Positions 9,138 through 17,766 of a stretch of DNA of 64,000 nucleotides are shown here, in pieces. Below the pieces are notes generated by a model, which had not been told where the DNA came from, did no database searches, and saw only the letters and a list, made by a program, of their open reading frames with translations. Within the stretch, counting starts at the first letter, position 1; every line of letters starts with the position of its first letter. The stretch covers positions 5,828,001 to 5,892,000 of the forward strand of contig NZ_AP031496.1 in assembly GCF_042850945.1 (NCBI RefSeq), read 5' to 3'. Position numbers and translations under genes: made by a program. The DNA is from Halioxenophilus aromaticivorans. Its GTDB lineage: Bacteria; Pseudomonadota; Gammaproteobacteria; Pseudomonadales; Cellvibrionaceae.

Positions 9138-9950
9138 TTAGCGCCCCGGCAGCTGGGCGGCGAACTGTCTCAGTTGTTTACATTCAACAATAAAATTGAC
9201 GAATCTACGATGAAAAGAAGATCTACAACGCGCAGTAACACCGTGCACTGACTGTGGGGTATTCAGTAAAATAACCAGCGTATTTGGCTCATAATCAATT
9301 TGCATTATGGGCTCCACGGTTCTCGCGTTAGGCCATTTTACGCTGCCTTCCGTCACCGGCGTTAACCGTCTATAGAGCACAAGGTTACCGCCAGCGGTGT
9401 CCTCTGGCTGCCTAAAATAATACAACCCAATGAACAGTTTATTGGGGTGGTCGGTGTGGGGGCCAGTAATTTCGCCCCGCCGCCAATGGGGTGTGTTTAC
9501 TGCTGTCAGCGCATCGACCCACAGGTCGGCATCGCTCTCACTGCCTCGCCTTGCCACGCGCAGATCAGCCTCTAATAGACTGGGATAGTGCTGTGCAATG
9601 GCGCCGGCAAACAATTCCAGTAGTCGGTGGGTAAACGCAGATGAGCTGTGTGCGTCGATAAAGTCCCGCCACACTTGCGCTATCTGGGGTTGGTGCACTG
9701 CGTATTTAGCCGGCAGGTTAACGCGTCGATTACCGCGGTTTAAATGTCGCAGGCTTCGTTTCAGCGATTTAGCATTGGGCTCTTGGCGGCAGGCGTCTTG
9801 TAACGCCGATTTAATTACCGGCTTGGAAGGGAAGGCGGCAGCCAGCGCCTCATAAAGGTGGAGCGGCAGAGCACCTTTCACCACCACATGTGGAAAAGGG
9901 TGCAGCACGATATCTTGCTGAGTGATATTATCTAAAACATTGGCTGACAC
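9138..9950 (-). CDS. 2OG-Fe(II) oxygenase family protein
   Basis: A 270-residue putative 2-oxoglutarate/iron-dependent dioxygenase of prolyl-hydroxylase-like type. The iron triad is visible as HTD in ITGPHTDHPNKLF (about residues 180-182) and a distal His in SVHGVTARC, followed by an Arg-rich stretch (HRRFVNF) that can bind 2-oxoglutarate. The N-terminal FPHVVVKGALP resembles the start of many such proteins. The start is a GTG with AGGG about 8 nt upstream. It is transcribed away from the GT25 gene with only about 85 nt between the starts, and both may act on a cell-surface product. The substrate is unknown. Confidence 0.78.
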   Translation of the reverse strand: MSANVLDNITQQDIVLHPFPHVVVKGALPLHLYEALAAAFPSKPVIKSALQDACRQEPNAKSLKRSLRHLNRGNRRVNLPAKYAVHQPQIAQVWRDFIDAHSSSAFTHRLLELFAGAIAQHYPSLLEADLRVARRGSESDADLWVDALTAVNTPHWRRGEITGPHTDHPNKLFIGLYYFRQPEDTAGGNLVLYRRLTPVTEGSVKWPNARTVEPIMQIDYEPNTLVILLNTPQSVHGVTARCRSSFHRRFVNFIVECKQLRQFAAQLPGR

Positions 9951-10034
9951 TGTAGAGCCCTGTTAATTGTCTCATCACGGTTCTTTTTGGTTCAGTTCAT
10001 CACTACAAGGATAGTGCGCTTGAGTGGAGTATTT

Positions 10035-10928
10035 ATGACACACATCGGCAGCCAGCCGCAGGCCCCTGCATTAACGTCCAGTGCATTAGGGCCCAGTGCT
10101 ACACCGTTCAAGTTACGGTGTTTTATCATTAGCCTAAACCCCAGCACCAAAAGCAGCAGGAATTTGTATCACCAGCTAGAACAACAAGGCGTTGGTGCTG
10201 AGTTTTTTACGGCGGTGGACGGCCGCAGCCAACCACCGGCTCTGTTACCCGGTGAGAGGCTTCAGCCCCATTTGAGTTTATTGCGGCTTGGAAGAACCCT
10301 GAGCAACACCGAGCTGGCGTGTTATTTATCGCACCTACGGGCCGTGCAAAAGGCCTACGACTCGGGGGCCAGCCACGTTTGCTTATTGGAGGACGACGTG
10401 GTGATTGAACCGAATTTTGCCAGTACCCTGGATGCACTGGTGGTGGATGAGCTGGAGAACGTGCGCCTAATGGCGTTAAAACTGCGCCGGCGCAAAACCG
10501 TAAAAACACTGCCCAATGGCGTTGTACTCACCCGGCCAGAGCGCGGTACCCTGGGAACCCAAGCCTATTTGCTTAACCGTGCTGGGATGATTAAATTTTT
10601 ACGCCACGCCAGCACCATTTATGAGGCCATTGACCACGTATTCGACCACTTCTATTTGTTCGATTTAGCCAGCTATGGCGTTGAGCCCCATGTCGCCTAC
10701 GAATTGGGCCAGGGCAGTAGCGTGAGCAAACGGCCAGAACCCGCCGGCCAGCAACCCAGCTGGCTGCACAGGTTAGCCTACCAGCCAACCAAACTTTGGT
10801 TTAGCCTGCGCCGGCACTGGTATTTAACCCGCCACCATTCGCTCTTCTACCCTGCCCATTATCCCAGCAGCAAACCCGGTAAAAGCCCTCGCTTGCGGGG
10901 CAAAGGCAAAGCCGCCAATGTGCTTTGA
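10035..10928 (+). CDS. Glycosyltransferase family 25 protein
   Basis: A 297-residue cytoplasmic sugar transferase of the LPS/LOS galactosyltransferase type (GT25). CFIISLNPSTKSSRN at the N-terminus and FTAVDGR are family hallmarks. LSHLRAVQKAY precedes the DxD-like metal/nucleotide-sugar motif in CLLEDDVVIEPNF, and GTLGTQAYLLNRAG lies downstream. The chosen ATG has GGAG 5 nt upstream; an alternative start at 9987 lies in the divergent promoter region. The C-terminal 60 residues are basic. The acceptor is unknown; the ELM1-family gene nearby suggests lipopolysaccharide or another surface glycan. Confidence 0.85.
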   Translation: MTHIGSQPQAPALTSSALGPSATPFKLRCFIISLNPSTKSSRNLYHQLEQQGVGAEFFTAVDGRSQPPALLPGERLQPHLSLLRLGRTLSNTELACYLSHLRAVQKAYDSGASHVCLLEDDVVIEPNFASTLDALVVDELENVRLMALKLRRRKTVKTLPNGVVLTRPERGTLGTQAYLLNRAGMIKFLRHASTIYEAIDHVFDHFYLFDLASYGVEPHVAYELGQGSSVSKRPEPAGQQPSWLHRLAYQPTKLWFSLRRHWYLTRHHSLFYPAHYPSSKPGKSPRLRGKGKAANVL

Positions 10929-11015
10929 TTCCCCAATTTATCCTTTTTTGAGGGCGGTTTTGTCACAGCCTTGCTGGTAATATCGCCGATTTCAGAACAA
11001 AAAGGATGACTTACC

Positions 11016-11531
11016 GTGGCAAGCCCCGCATTTCATAGCGCATTTCGTAAATATCACCGTTGGTTAGGGTTTTTTCTGGCGGGGGTTATGACTCTGTACG
11101 CATTGAGTGGTGTGTTATTAATTTTTCGCACCACCGACGTCTTAAAATTTGAACAAACCGAACAAAAACAACTGGCACCTGGCCTTTCTGGCGATGCCTT
11201 AGGCCCAGAGCTGCGTTTGCGTGGCTTTAAAGTAAATGAAGAAACAACAACCCTGATTACCTTTAAAGAGGGCCAATACAACAAAGAAAGTGGACTAGCA
11301 ACGGTAACCAGAAAGGATTACCCAGCAGCCATCGCCAAGGTGGTGGGTATGCATAAGGCCACAACAAATAGCCCGCTGTTTTTCCTAAACATCGCCTTCG
11401 GTGCAGCGCTACTGTTTTTCTCGGTGTCGGCGTTCTTAATGTTTATGCCGCGTGTTCCGCAATTTAAAAACGGTTTGAAGATTGCCGCTGGCGGATTTCT
11501 TCTGGCATTACTGGTGGTTATATTTAGTTAG
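11016..11531 (+). CDS. PepSY-associated-type small membrane protein
   Basis: A 171-residue inner-membrane protein. The N-terminal FRKYHRWLGFFLAGVMTLYA and ALSGVLLIF resemble the first helix of PepSY-TM proteins (often near iron-uptake genes). A soluble loop of about 75 residues, largely periplasmic, is followed by two more helices (FFLNIAFGAALLFFSVSAFL and AAGGFLLALLVVIF). The start is GTG with AAAGGAT about 8 nt upstream. Its function is unknown; the PepSY relation is based on the first helix only. Confidence 0.72.
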   Translation: MASPAFHSAFRKYHRWLGFFLAGVMTLYALSGVLLIFRTTDVLKFEQTEQKQLAPGLSGDALGPELRLRGFKVNEETTTLITFKEGQYNKESGLATVTRKDYPAAIAKVVGMHKATTNSPLFFLNIAFGAALLFFSVSAFLMFMPRVPQFKNGLKIAAGGFLLALLVVIFS

Positions 11532-11577
11532 TTTCTAAGGTAAGACCGGCTCTGGTAAACACTAGGGCCGGCCGGCT

Positions 11578-11997
11578 TCAAACAAACTGTGTCTGCACAA
11601 ACCCTAAAACAATCATACTCACCCCTCCCACTTCGCCCACAATCAATGCCCACATTCCCCAAGTGGTAGTAAAATTTTTATCGGAAAATTGGCTGCGAGT
11701 TTGGCCCTGTAAACCCAGCTTGATATACGTGGCGATGGATACGGCAAAGAAGAATAGCGGAACCGCCGCGATCCAAAGTTGAAACGTGGCAGAGTAGGGG
11801 CTGTAAATAAGCAATTGCGCCATCACCAGTGCCGCAAATGAATACATAAGCGCCGCTCGATGAGCGACATCAATGTAGATAGGAGCGCGTTGGTTTTCAC
11901 TCACCATCATCGCCTTGTATTTGAGGATGCCAGTCAGTAACCCAACCCACAGAAATAGCCCAGCGCATAATAGGCAAAGTTTGACCGCAAATATCAT
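11578..11997 (-). CDS. Hypothetical four-helix membrane protein
   Basis: A 139-residue protein with four predicted transmembrane segments: FAVKLCLLCAGLFLWVGLL, AALMYSFAALVMAQLLIY, LWIAAVPLFFFAVSIATYI and MWALIVGEVGGVSMIVLGF. The ATG is preceded by AGAGG at about 6 nt; a GTG two codons upstream is the alternative. It converges with the PepSY-like gene. No family is recognised. Confidence 0.65.
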   Translation of the reverse strand: MIFAVKLCLLCAGLFLWVGLLTGILKYKAMMVSENQRAPIYIDVAHRAALMYSFAALVMAQLLIYSPYSATFQLWIAAVPLFFFAVSIATYIKLGLQGQTRSQFSDKNFTTTWGMWALIVGEVGGVSMIVLGFVQTQFV

Positions 11998-12388
11998 AAC
12001 CACCTCTTTATTATTATTTTTTCAATTAGTAGGCTGTAATTGTATTTTTTACATACCAGAAATCTCTAATACCTTATCTTGAATAGTGCATCCATTTAGG
12101 CCACCGTCGTTAGTCGCAGCCCTTTTCCTCCCACAGGAGCCCGTCTCCACTGGTTATAACCAAAACATCGGTGGTTATTCGAATTAGCACTTAAAACAAC
12201 CAACACACACATGAGATTGGCACGCAAACTGATTAACAAGTTAATAATGTCAGTTAGCACCAGTGCCAACCCAACCCTGCGCGTTATGCTCTGGGGCCTC
12301 ACACTAGCGGCTAATGAACTAGTTTTTCGGAATACTTTGAAATTCTAAACTACACTTTATTTAAGCGCCCAAACTGTAGGTAGCTGCG
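11998..12388. other. Intergenic region, no gene seen
   Basis: This 390-bp AT-rich stretch separates the divergent membrane-protein and diguanylate-cyclase genes and should hold both promoters. I see no convincing open frame, repeat or terminator. Confidence 0.5.
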
Positions 12389-13345
12389 ATGATTTATCCC
12401 AGTTTTAGTGAGTCAGCAAACGTGCAAGAACCGTTACAACCCGCCAATCCAACGCTACTGATTGTTGATGACGATCTTTCCACCTTAAGTGGCATGGAGC
12501 TATTCTTCTCAGTCCAATATGACACGGTTACCTGCGATAATAGCGAATCTGCGTTGGCCGTTGCTCAGCAAGGCCATGTGGATTTGATATTGTTGGATGT
12601 AAATATGCCCGGCATGAATGGCCACGAGCTCTGTGCCACCCTGCAGCAACGCGCAACCACAAAAAACATCCCGGTCATCATCCTCACCGGCTCCATCGAC
12701 GACAATACCGAATTTAACAGCCTAAACGCCGGCGCCGTGGACTTTATGCCCAAACCGGTGGACCTACAAACGCTGCGCCTAAAAGTGGAAAACCACATGA
12801 AGTTGGCGCGCCACCGCCGCGAATTGTCGGAGATGTCCTACACCGATGCGCTTACCGGCGTAGCTAATAGGCGTTACATTGAAAAAATCCTACGGCGGGA
12901 ATGCCAGGCCGCGGTGCGTACTGAGCAACCGTTGAGCCTAGCGATTATCGATATCGATAACTTTAAAGACTACAACGATACCTTGGGCCACCAAAAAGGT
13001 GATCAATGCCTAGCCCAAGTGGCGCAAACCCTTAAGGGCACTCTGCGTCGGGAAAACGATTTGATAGGCCGCTTTGGCGGCGAAGAATTTATGGTGATAC
13101 TGCCCAATACCGACCTTGCCGGTGCCGAAGGCATCGTCGACCAAATGCTGACTAAACTGCGCGAAGCGGCGGTGCTGCACCCGGCCAGCGACTGCAGCAA
13201 CCTGGTAAGCGTCAGTGTGGGTATTGCCAGCTACTCACCGGATTTGCTCAGCGACGACGAACTCAACGCCGATGCGCTCTTCGCCCAGGCCGATGACAAG
13301 CTGTACCAAGCGAAACAGAACGGAAAAGATTGCTACTGCAGTTGA
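12389..13345 (+). CDS. Response regulator with GGDEF domain (diguanylate cyclase)
   Basis: A 318-residue two-domain signalling protein that makes cyclic di-GMP when phosphorylated. The receiver domain (about residues 22-140) contains the acidic pair in LLIVDDD, the phospho-acceptor Asp in DLILLDVNMPG, the Thr in ILTGS and the Lys in DFMPKPVD. The GGDEF domain (about 155-315) has the active-site motif GRFGGEEFMVIL. An RxxD inhibitory site (REND) lies five residues before GGEEF, so product inhibition is expected. There is no second receiver domain, unlike PleD. No cognate kinase is adjacent. Confidence 0.94.
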   Translation: MIYPSFSESANVQEPLQPANPTLLIVDDDLSTLSGMELFFSVQYDTVTCDNSESALAVAQQGHVDLILLDVNMPGMNGHELCATLQQRATTKNIPVIILTGSIDDNTEFNSLNAGAVDFMPKPVDLQTLRLKVENHMKLARHRRELSEMSYTDALTGVANRRYIEKILRRECQAAVRTEQPLSLAIIDIDNFKDYNDTLGHQKGDQCLAQVAQTLKGTLRRENDLIGRFGGEEFMVILPNTDLAGAEGIVDQMLTKLREAAVLHPASDCSNLVSVSVGIASYSPDLLSDDELNADALFAQADDKLYQAKQNGKDCYCS

Positions 13346-13460
13346 TCCCACCGTGTTCAACACTTCTCGCCGTTAACAACCTGCCATTTTAGGCAGTAAT
13401 TTCCTACTTTCGTCGAAATTTGTTGAATAACACTCGCCTTTTGCTGACAACGCTGCCACA

Positions 13461-13478
13461 ATTGTAATCGATTACAAT
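13461..13478. promoter_or_regulatory. 18-bp perfect palindrome, LacI-family-like operator
   Basis: ATTGTAATCGATTACAAT is a perfect palindrome with the central CG and TGTAA half-sites seen in many LacI/GalR-family operators. It lies 115 nt after the diguanylate-cyclase stop and about 600 nt before the arabinofuranosidase, a plausible sugar-regulated target. No LacI-family gene is present in the window. Confidence 0.55.
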
Positions 13479-13599
13479 AACAGCCAAGCAGTATTGGCAA
13501 CGTGTTCAACTAAGCTCTTTCGACAGTGGCACTACCAAGACTAACTGTACCAAGACAGTCAAAGGCAATGGTAAAGCCTATAAACAACTTTATTTCGCG

Positions 13600-13919
13600 T
13601 TGATGTTCCGAGCCCCAGTGCACCGGCATTAACGAGATTTCAAACTCTGGCATTAACCGGTACTAGAATGCAGCATCCCTGGTACCACGCCTGAGCCAGC
13701 ATCTAACGATGCTGAGCCCCGGTGGCGACTCACCGCGCCAACTGGGGCACCTATTTAAAGGGCTCTTTTACAGGATCGGCTAGAACCCGTGCAGCAAACA
13801 AGACTGCGCTAGGCCGGCACAAGCGCCCATAAATGAGTTGGCAGCAGCTCATAAGCAGAACCTAACTTTGACATTCACTTGTCTTAATTTTTGGCCACCT
13901 AAGACGTGGCCTTTTTTTT
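13600..13919 (+). ncRNA. Possible structured non-coding transcript or leader
   Basis: No good reading frame is present between 13346 and 14076. A perfect 7-bp stem with a TAAC loop (13697-13714) is followed directly by a second hairpin in which GCCCC and TGGCG (13716-13727) pair with CGCCA and GGGGC (13736-13748). The region ends in a canonical intrinsic terminator at 13893-13919, although no gene precedes it on this strand. It could be a small RNA, or a leader/attenuator for the arabinofuranosidase that starts 158 nt downstream. It matches no family I recognise. Confidence 0.4.
13893..13919 (+). terminator. Rho-independent terminator
   Basis: A stem GGCCAC / GTGGCC with a 7-nt loop is followed by a run of eight T. 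It terminates plus-strand transcription upstream of the GH51 gene and has no protein-coding gene directly before it. Confidence 0.8.
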
Positions 13920-14076
13920 AATTTCATTCCCGATGTCAGCTTTGAAATGGTGCCCTACTATTTCGCGCAGTACCGATAACGAACAATAACTGGCATTTTT
14001 ATTTTTTTAAAATCAATAACTTATGCCAATCACGTCGGTGGCCGCCCCGAGCCACTGCAATCGAAAGGAGCATTCA

Positions 14077-15657
14077 ATGAATCGCCAACGCTTTGCCAAT
14101 TGGACGCTGGGCTACCTGATGCTGGCCGCCAGCCACACAGCCCTGGCCGATAAAATCACAGTTACGCCTATGACTGATGAGCAGGCGCCGGTTATTGCCC
14201 GCCACATTTACGGCCAGTTCTCAGAGCACCTAGGGCGCGGTATCTACGACGGTGTGTGGGTAGGTGAGGATTCTAACATCGCTAATACTCGGGGCATTCG
14301 CAATGATGTGGTGGCGGCGCTAAAAGCCATACAGGTACCGGTGATTCGCTGGCCCGGTGGCTGCTTCGCCGATGAATACCACTGGCGCGATGGCATAGGC
14401 CCCCGTCAACAGCGCCCGGTTCGTAAAAACAACTGGTGGGGCGGCACCCCGGAAGACAACGCCTTCGGCACCCACGAGTTTTTTGATTTTGTGGAGCAGA
14501 TTGGTGCCGACGCCTATGTCAGCGTCAATGTGGCCTCATCCACGCCCACCCAGATGCGCGAGTGGATCGAATATATGACTTCCACCGGCCAGGACACCCT
14601 GGCAAACGAGCGCCGCAGCAATGGCCGCGAGCAACCGTTTGGGGTGCCCTTTATCGGTATTGGCAACGAGAGTTGGGGCTGCGGCGGCAATATGACACCG
14701 GAATACTATTCCAACTTGTACCGGCGCTGGGCTGCCTTCTTCCATAAAAACGGCTCCAACTTCCATCAGCAAAACGACAACAAAGCCCTGCGCGTGGCCT
14801 CCGGTGCAAATAACCTGGACACCAACTGGACCAAAGTGGTTATGGAACAAGCCGGGCATGGCATGGATGCCATATCGCTACACTTTTACACCCTGTGGAC
14901 CGGCGATTGGCCTAAGCGCAACGAGGCCGCTGCCACTGAGTTTAACCAAGACCACTGGTTTGAAATTCTCTACCAGGCCAGCCGCATGGAAGAAGTATTG
15001 CAGGCCCACGAAAAGGTCATGGACAAAATCGACCCGGACAAGCGCATCGGATTATACGTGGACGAGTGGGGCACTTGGTACAACACCGAGCCTGGCACCA
15101 ACCCCGGCCACCTGTACCAGCAAAATACCCTACGCGATGCCTTGGTTGCCGCCATTTCGCTGAATATATTCCACCAGCATGCCGACCGAGTGCGCATGGC
15201 CAATATTGCGCAAACCGTAAACGTATTGCAGGCCATGCTGCTCACAGAAGGCGCGGCCATGGCAAAAACACCGTCTTATTATGTCTTTAAAATGCACCTG
15301 CCGTTTCACGATGCCAAGTTACTCCCCCTGCGCTACACATCACCCCAGTTAACCGCGCCCTCGGGTAAATTTGCCGCCATCAGCCTTAGCGCAGCCTTAC
15401 CTAAAGAGGGTGGTGTAGTCATAAGTTTGGCCAACAGTGAGTTAACCCAACAGCATGAACTCAGCGTGAACCTAGGTGATCTTCAGTTGACCAACGTCAG
15501 CGGAGAAATATTAACCGCTGATAGCCTGGACGCGCACAACCTGCCGGGTAAACCAGAAACGGTGAGCCCAAGCCACTTCACCGGCGCTACATTAGATAAT
15601 GGCAATCTCACCGTTAATCTGCCGGCGAAATCGGTGGTGGTGTTACGGGTTCGTTAG
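14077..15657 (+). CDS. Secreted GH51 alpha-L-arabinofuranosidase
   Basis: A 526-residue glycoside hydrolase family 51 enzyme that removes terminal arabinofuranose from plant or algal arabinan/arabinoxylan by a retaining mechanism. The ATG of MNRQRFANW follows AAAGGAG by about 7 nt. A signal peptide is evident (hydrophobic LGYLMLAASHTALA before DKITV), so it is exported. Family landmarks in order are the GQFSEHLGRGIYDG start, RWPGGCFADEYHWRDGIGP, the acid/base Glu in GIGNESWGCGG and the nucleophile Glu in LYVDEWGTWY. The C-terminal ~120 residues form the usual beta-sandwich. It is a single gene; the palindrome and structured leader upstream may control it. Confidence 0.94.
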   Translation: MNRQRFANWTLGYLMLAASHTALADKITVTPMTDEQAPVIARHIYGQFSEHLGRGIYDGVWVGEDSNIANTRGIRNDVVAALKAIQVPVIRWPGGCFADEYHWRDGIGPRQQRPVRKNNWWGGTPEDNAFGTHEFFDFVEQIGADAYVSVNVASSTPTQMREWIEYMTSTGQDTLANERRSNGREQPFGVPFIGIGNESWGCGGNMTPEYYSNLYRRWAAFFHKNGSNFHQQNDNKALRVASGANNLDTNWTKVVMEQAGHGMDAISLHFYTLWTGDWPKRNEAAATEFNQDHWFEILYQASRMEEVLQAHEKVMDKIDPDKRIGLYVDEWGTWYNTEPGTNPGHLYQQNTLRDALVAAISLNIFHQHADRVRMANIAQTVNVLQAMLLTEGAAMAKTPSYYVFKMHLPFHDAKLLPLRYTSPQLTAPSGKFAAISLSAALPKEGGVVISLANSELTQQHELSVNLGDLQLTNVSGEILTADSLDAHNLPGKPETVSPSHFTGATLDNGNLTVNLPAKSVVVLRVR

Positions 15658-15697
15658 CAAATAACGGCAGCCTTACGGTTTTGCCCAAATTTCAGGC

Positions 15698-15736
15698 AAA
15701 AAAAAGCACCGGGTTTGAAGCTTTCTTACCCGGTGC
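15698..15736 (-). terminator. Terminator after the dehydroshikimate dehydratase gene
   Basis: On the minus strand the 9-bp stem GCACCGGGT / ACCCGGTGC is followed by eight T. It lies 18 nt beyond the stop of the gene at 15755 and is a canonical intrinsic terminator. Confidence 0.85.
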
Positions 15737-15754
15737 CAAGCTATAGATTCGGTA

Positions 15755-17641
15755 TTAAGGTTGGCCGGAACGTCGCACCTGAGCTTGCGCCGCCAAACGC
15801 ACCTGGGAGTTGGCTTCGCCATAGTTGCCGTAGCGGTGGCGTTGCAATACTTCAAAAAACAAGCCGTTTATAGAACGCGTGTAGAAATGAATAAAATGCC
15901 CAGTTTCGTTTTGGTCATAGAGCATATTGAACTGACGCAAATCGGCTAACAGATCGTCGTCGAGTTCATAGCGAGCTTCCAGGTCATCGTAGTAATTGCC
16001 AGGGATTGGCAAAATAATGCTTGGGTCCACCCGACGCACAAAGGCGCGAATATCGTCGCAGCTCATGGCAATATGCTGCACGCCGCTGCCGCGATGCACT
16101 TCGCGGAAGCGCTCGGTAGAGGCGCCCCAACTGCGCGACATATTAAAGGGCAGGCGAATGCGTTTATCTTGGTTAGTTGCCGCCCGGCTGACCACAATTC
16201 CATAGGGGTCGATTAAATCCTGTGGCTGGGCCACATCCAAATCCAACAGGGATCGGTAAAACAGCGATACCGATAAAAATTCGGTTTCTGCGACACCGCT
16301 GGAAACATGGTCAAAATTAAGTGAATCATCCGGCGTCACTAATGCTTCGCTTTGATCATCGGCAACAAAATCGACGTCGTAAAAGCGCGTGCCGTCGGTA
16401 TTTTTCTGTACAAAATACACCAGCTCGCCGGTGATACTTTTGATGGCAGGGATATCCAACTCGCCACTTTCTACGTCGCTTTCAAACGGGTGGTAACCGT
16501 AGTAGTCGGCCCGCTCGGCCATGCCCTCTGCGTCGTCGGTACCATAGGCAATGGCACATACAGAGGTACCATGTACTAGGCTGTAGTGCTGGGCAAAGCT
16601 GTCGGATTCTTCGTTAATGACTAGGCTTACATCTCCCTGGCGATACAAGCTCACTTCTTTGGAGCGGTGTTTGTGGGTGCGGTGAAAACCCAATTTATGC
16701 AACATGCCTAATAGATCGTCGCGCATTTGATCGTCTGCGGCAAATTCCACAAACTCAAAATTTTGCATATCCGCTTTGGGCGGCTGGTAAAAGCTGCTGT
16801 TTTTGCGGTCGAGCATTAAATCCGGCTCATCCATCACCACTTGCTCTTGTAACCAAAGCAGTGAGCGCATGCCATCAATGGCGGTGGCGCGGCAGGGCGA
16901 AGATCGGAATTCGTCGTTGAAAATCTCGTGGGAGAAATAACCGTTGTAGCCAGTTTTTATAATGGCGCTCATAAAATCTTGCATGGGGAAATCGCCTTGG
17001 CCTGGGAAGCACCGGAAGTGACGGCTCCACTGCAGTACGTCCATTTTTAAACGCGGCGCATCCGCCACTTGCACCAGTACAATACGGTTGCCGGGAATTT
17101 CCGCCACGGTGGATAAATCCGCATCCCGAGCGTACATATGAAAGCTGTCTAAAATAATGCCCAGGTTTTTATGATCTACACGCTTAACCACATCCCAAGC
17201 CTGCTCGTACAAACTGACGTTGCGTCCCCAGGCTAGGGCTTCGTAACCTAGCGTAATGTCGCGTTTCTTAGCACGCTCGGCCAGTTCGTAAAATTCTTCC
17301 ACCGCACGGTCGGTGTCGTCGATGCACTGGGGCGAGACATTACTGCAAATCAGCATGGCTGTAGTACCCAGCTCTTGCATCAAATCGAATTTGCGCTCGG
17401 CCCGGTCAAAGTTTTTCTGCATTTTCGCCTTTGGCATGCACTCAAAATCGCGGAACGGCTGAAAAGCGACAATTTCCACCCCGGCATCTTCTACCATGCG
17501 TCGCACGGCTGCCGGCGTTTCGCCAAACAACATAAAATCGTTTTCGAATATTTCAATGCCGTCGTATCCGGCTTCGGCAACGGCTTCTATCTTTTGGCGT
17601 AGATCGCCAGACAAACACACCGAGGCAATAGATCGTTTCAT
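15755..17641 (-). CDS. quiC: 3-dehydroshikimate dehydratase, TIM-barrel/HPPD-like fusion
   Basis: A 628-residue enzyme expected to convert 3-dehydroshikimate to protocatechuate, the exit step of quinate/shikimate catabolism. Residues about 1-270 are a sugar-phosphate isomerase/epimerase TIM barrel (RSIASVCLSGDL at the start; GYNGYFSHEIFNDEFR near its end). Residues about 290-620 resemble 4-hydroxyphenylpyruvate dioxygenase with paired VOC modules (FEFVEFAADDQ, HVSSGVAETEFLSVSLFYRS, GVQHIAMSCDD). This fused architecture is that of the Pseudomonas QuiC1 type. The start is the ATG of MKRSIASV with CAGGAG about 9 nt upstream; an 18-codon extension lacks support. It is probably co-transcribed with the shikimate dehydrogenase-like gene upstream. 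Confidence 0.92.
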   Translation of the reverse strand: MKRSIASVCLSGDLRQKIEAVAEAGYDGIEIFENDFMLFGETPAAVRRMVEDAGVEIVAFQPFRDFECMPKAKMQKNFDRAERKFDLMQELGTTAMLICSNVSPQCIDDTDRAVEEFYELAERAKKRDITLGYEALAWGRNVSLYEQAWDVVKRVDHKNLGIILDSFHMYARDADLSTVAEIPGNRIVLVQVADAPRLKMDVLQWSRHFRCFPGQGDFPMQDFMSAIIKTGYNGYFSHEIFNDEFRSSPCRATAIDGMRSLLWLQEQVVMDEPDLMLDRKNSSFYQPPKADMQNFEFVEFAADDQMRDDLLGMLHKLGFHRTHKHRSKEVSLYRQGDVSLVINEESDSFAQHYSLVHGTSVCAIAYGTDDAEGMAERADYYGYHPFESDVESGELDIPAIKSITGELVYFVQKNTDGTRFYDVDFVADDQSEALVTPDDSLNFDHVSSGVAETEFLSVSLFYRSLLDLDVAQPQDLIDPYGIVVSRAATNQDKRIRLPFNMSRSWGASTERFREVHRGSGVQHIAMSCDDIRAFVRRVDPSIILPIPGNYYDDLEARYELDDDLLADLRQFNMLYDQNETGHFIHFYTRSINGLFFEVLQRHRYGNYGEANSQVRLAAQAQVRRSGQP

Positions 17642-17766
17642 CTTTATTTTCTCCTGCTGCACACGTTGGCCAAACGGTGATGCGGGTTTAGGCACTGCGT
17701 TTGTAGCGCATTTTTGTACGCCGGCGATGATCTAGCCGGCATCATTATTTTGTTATTGTTGTGGCG

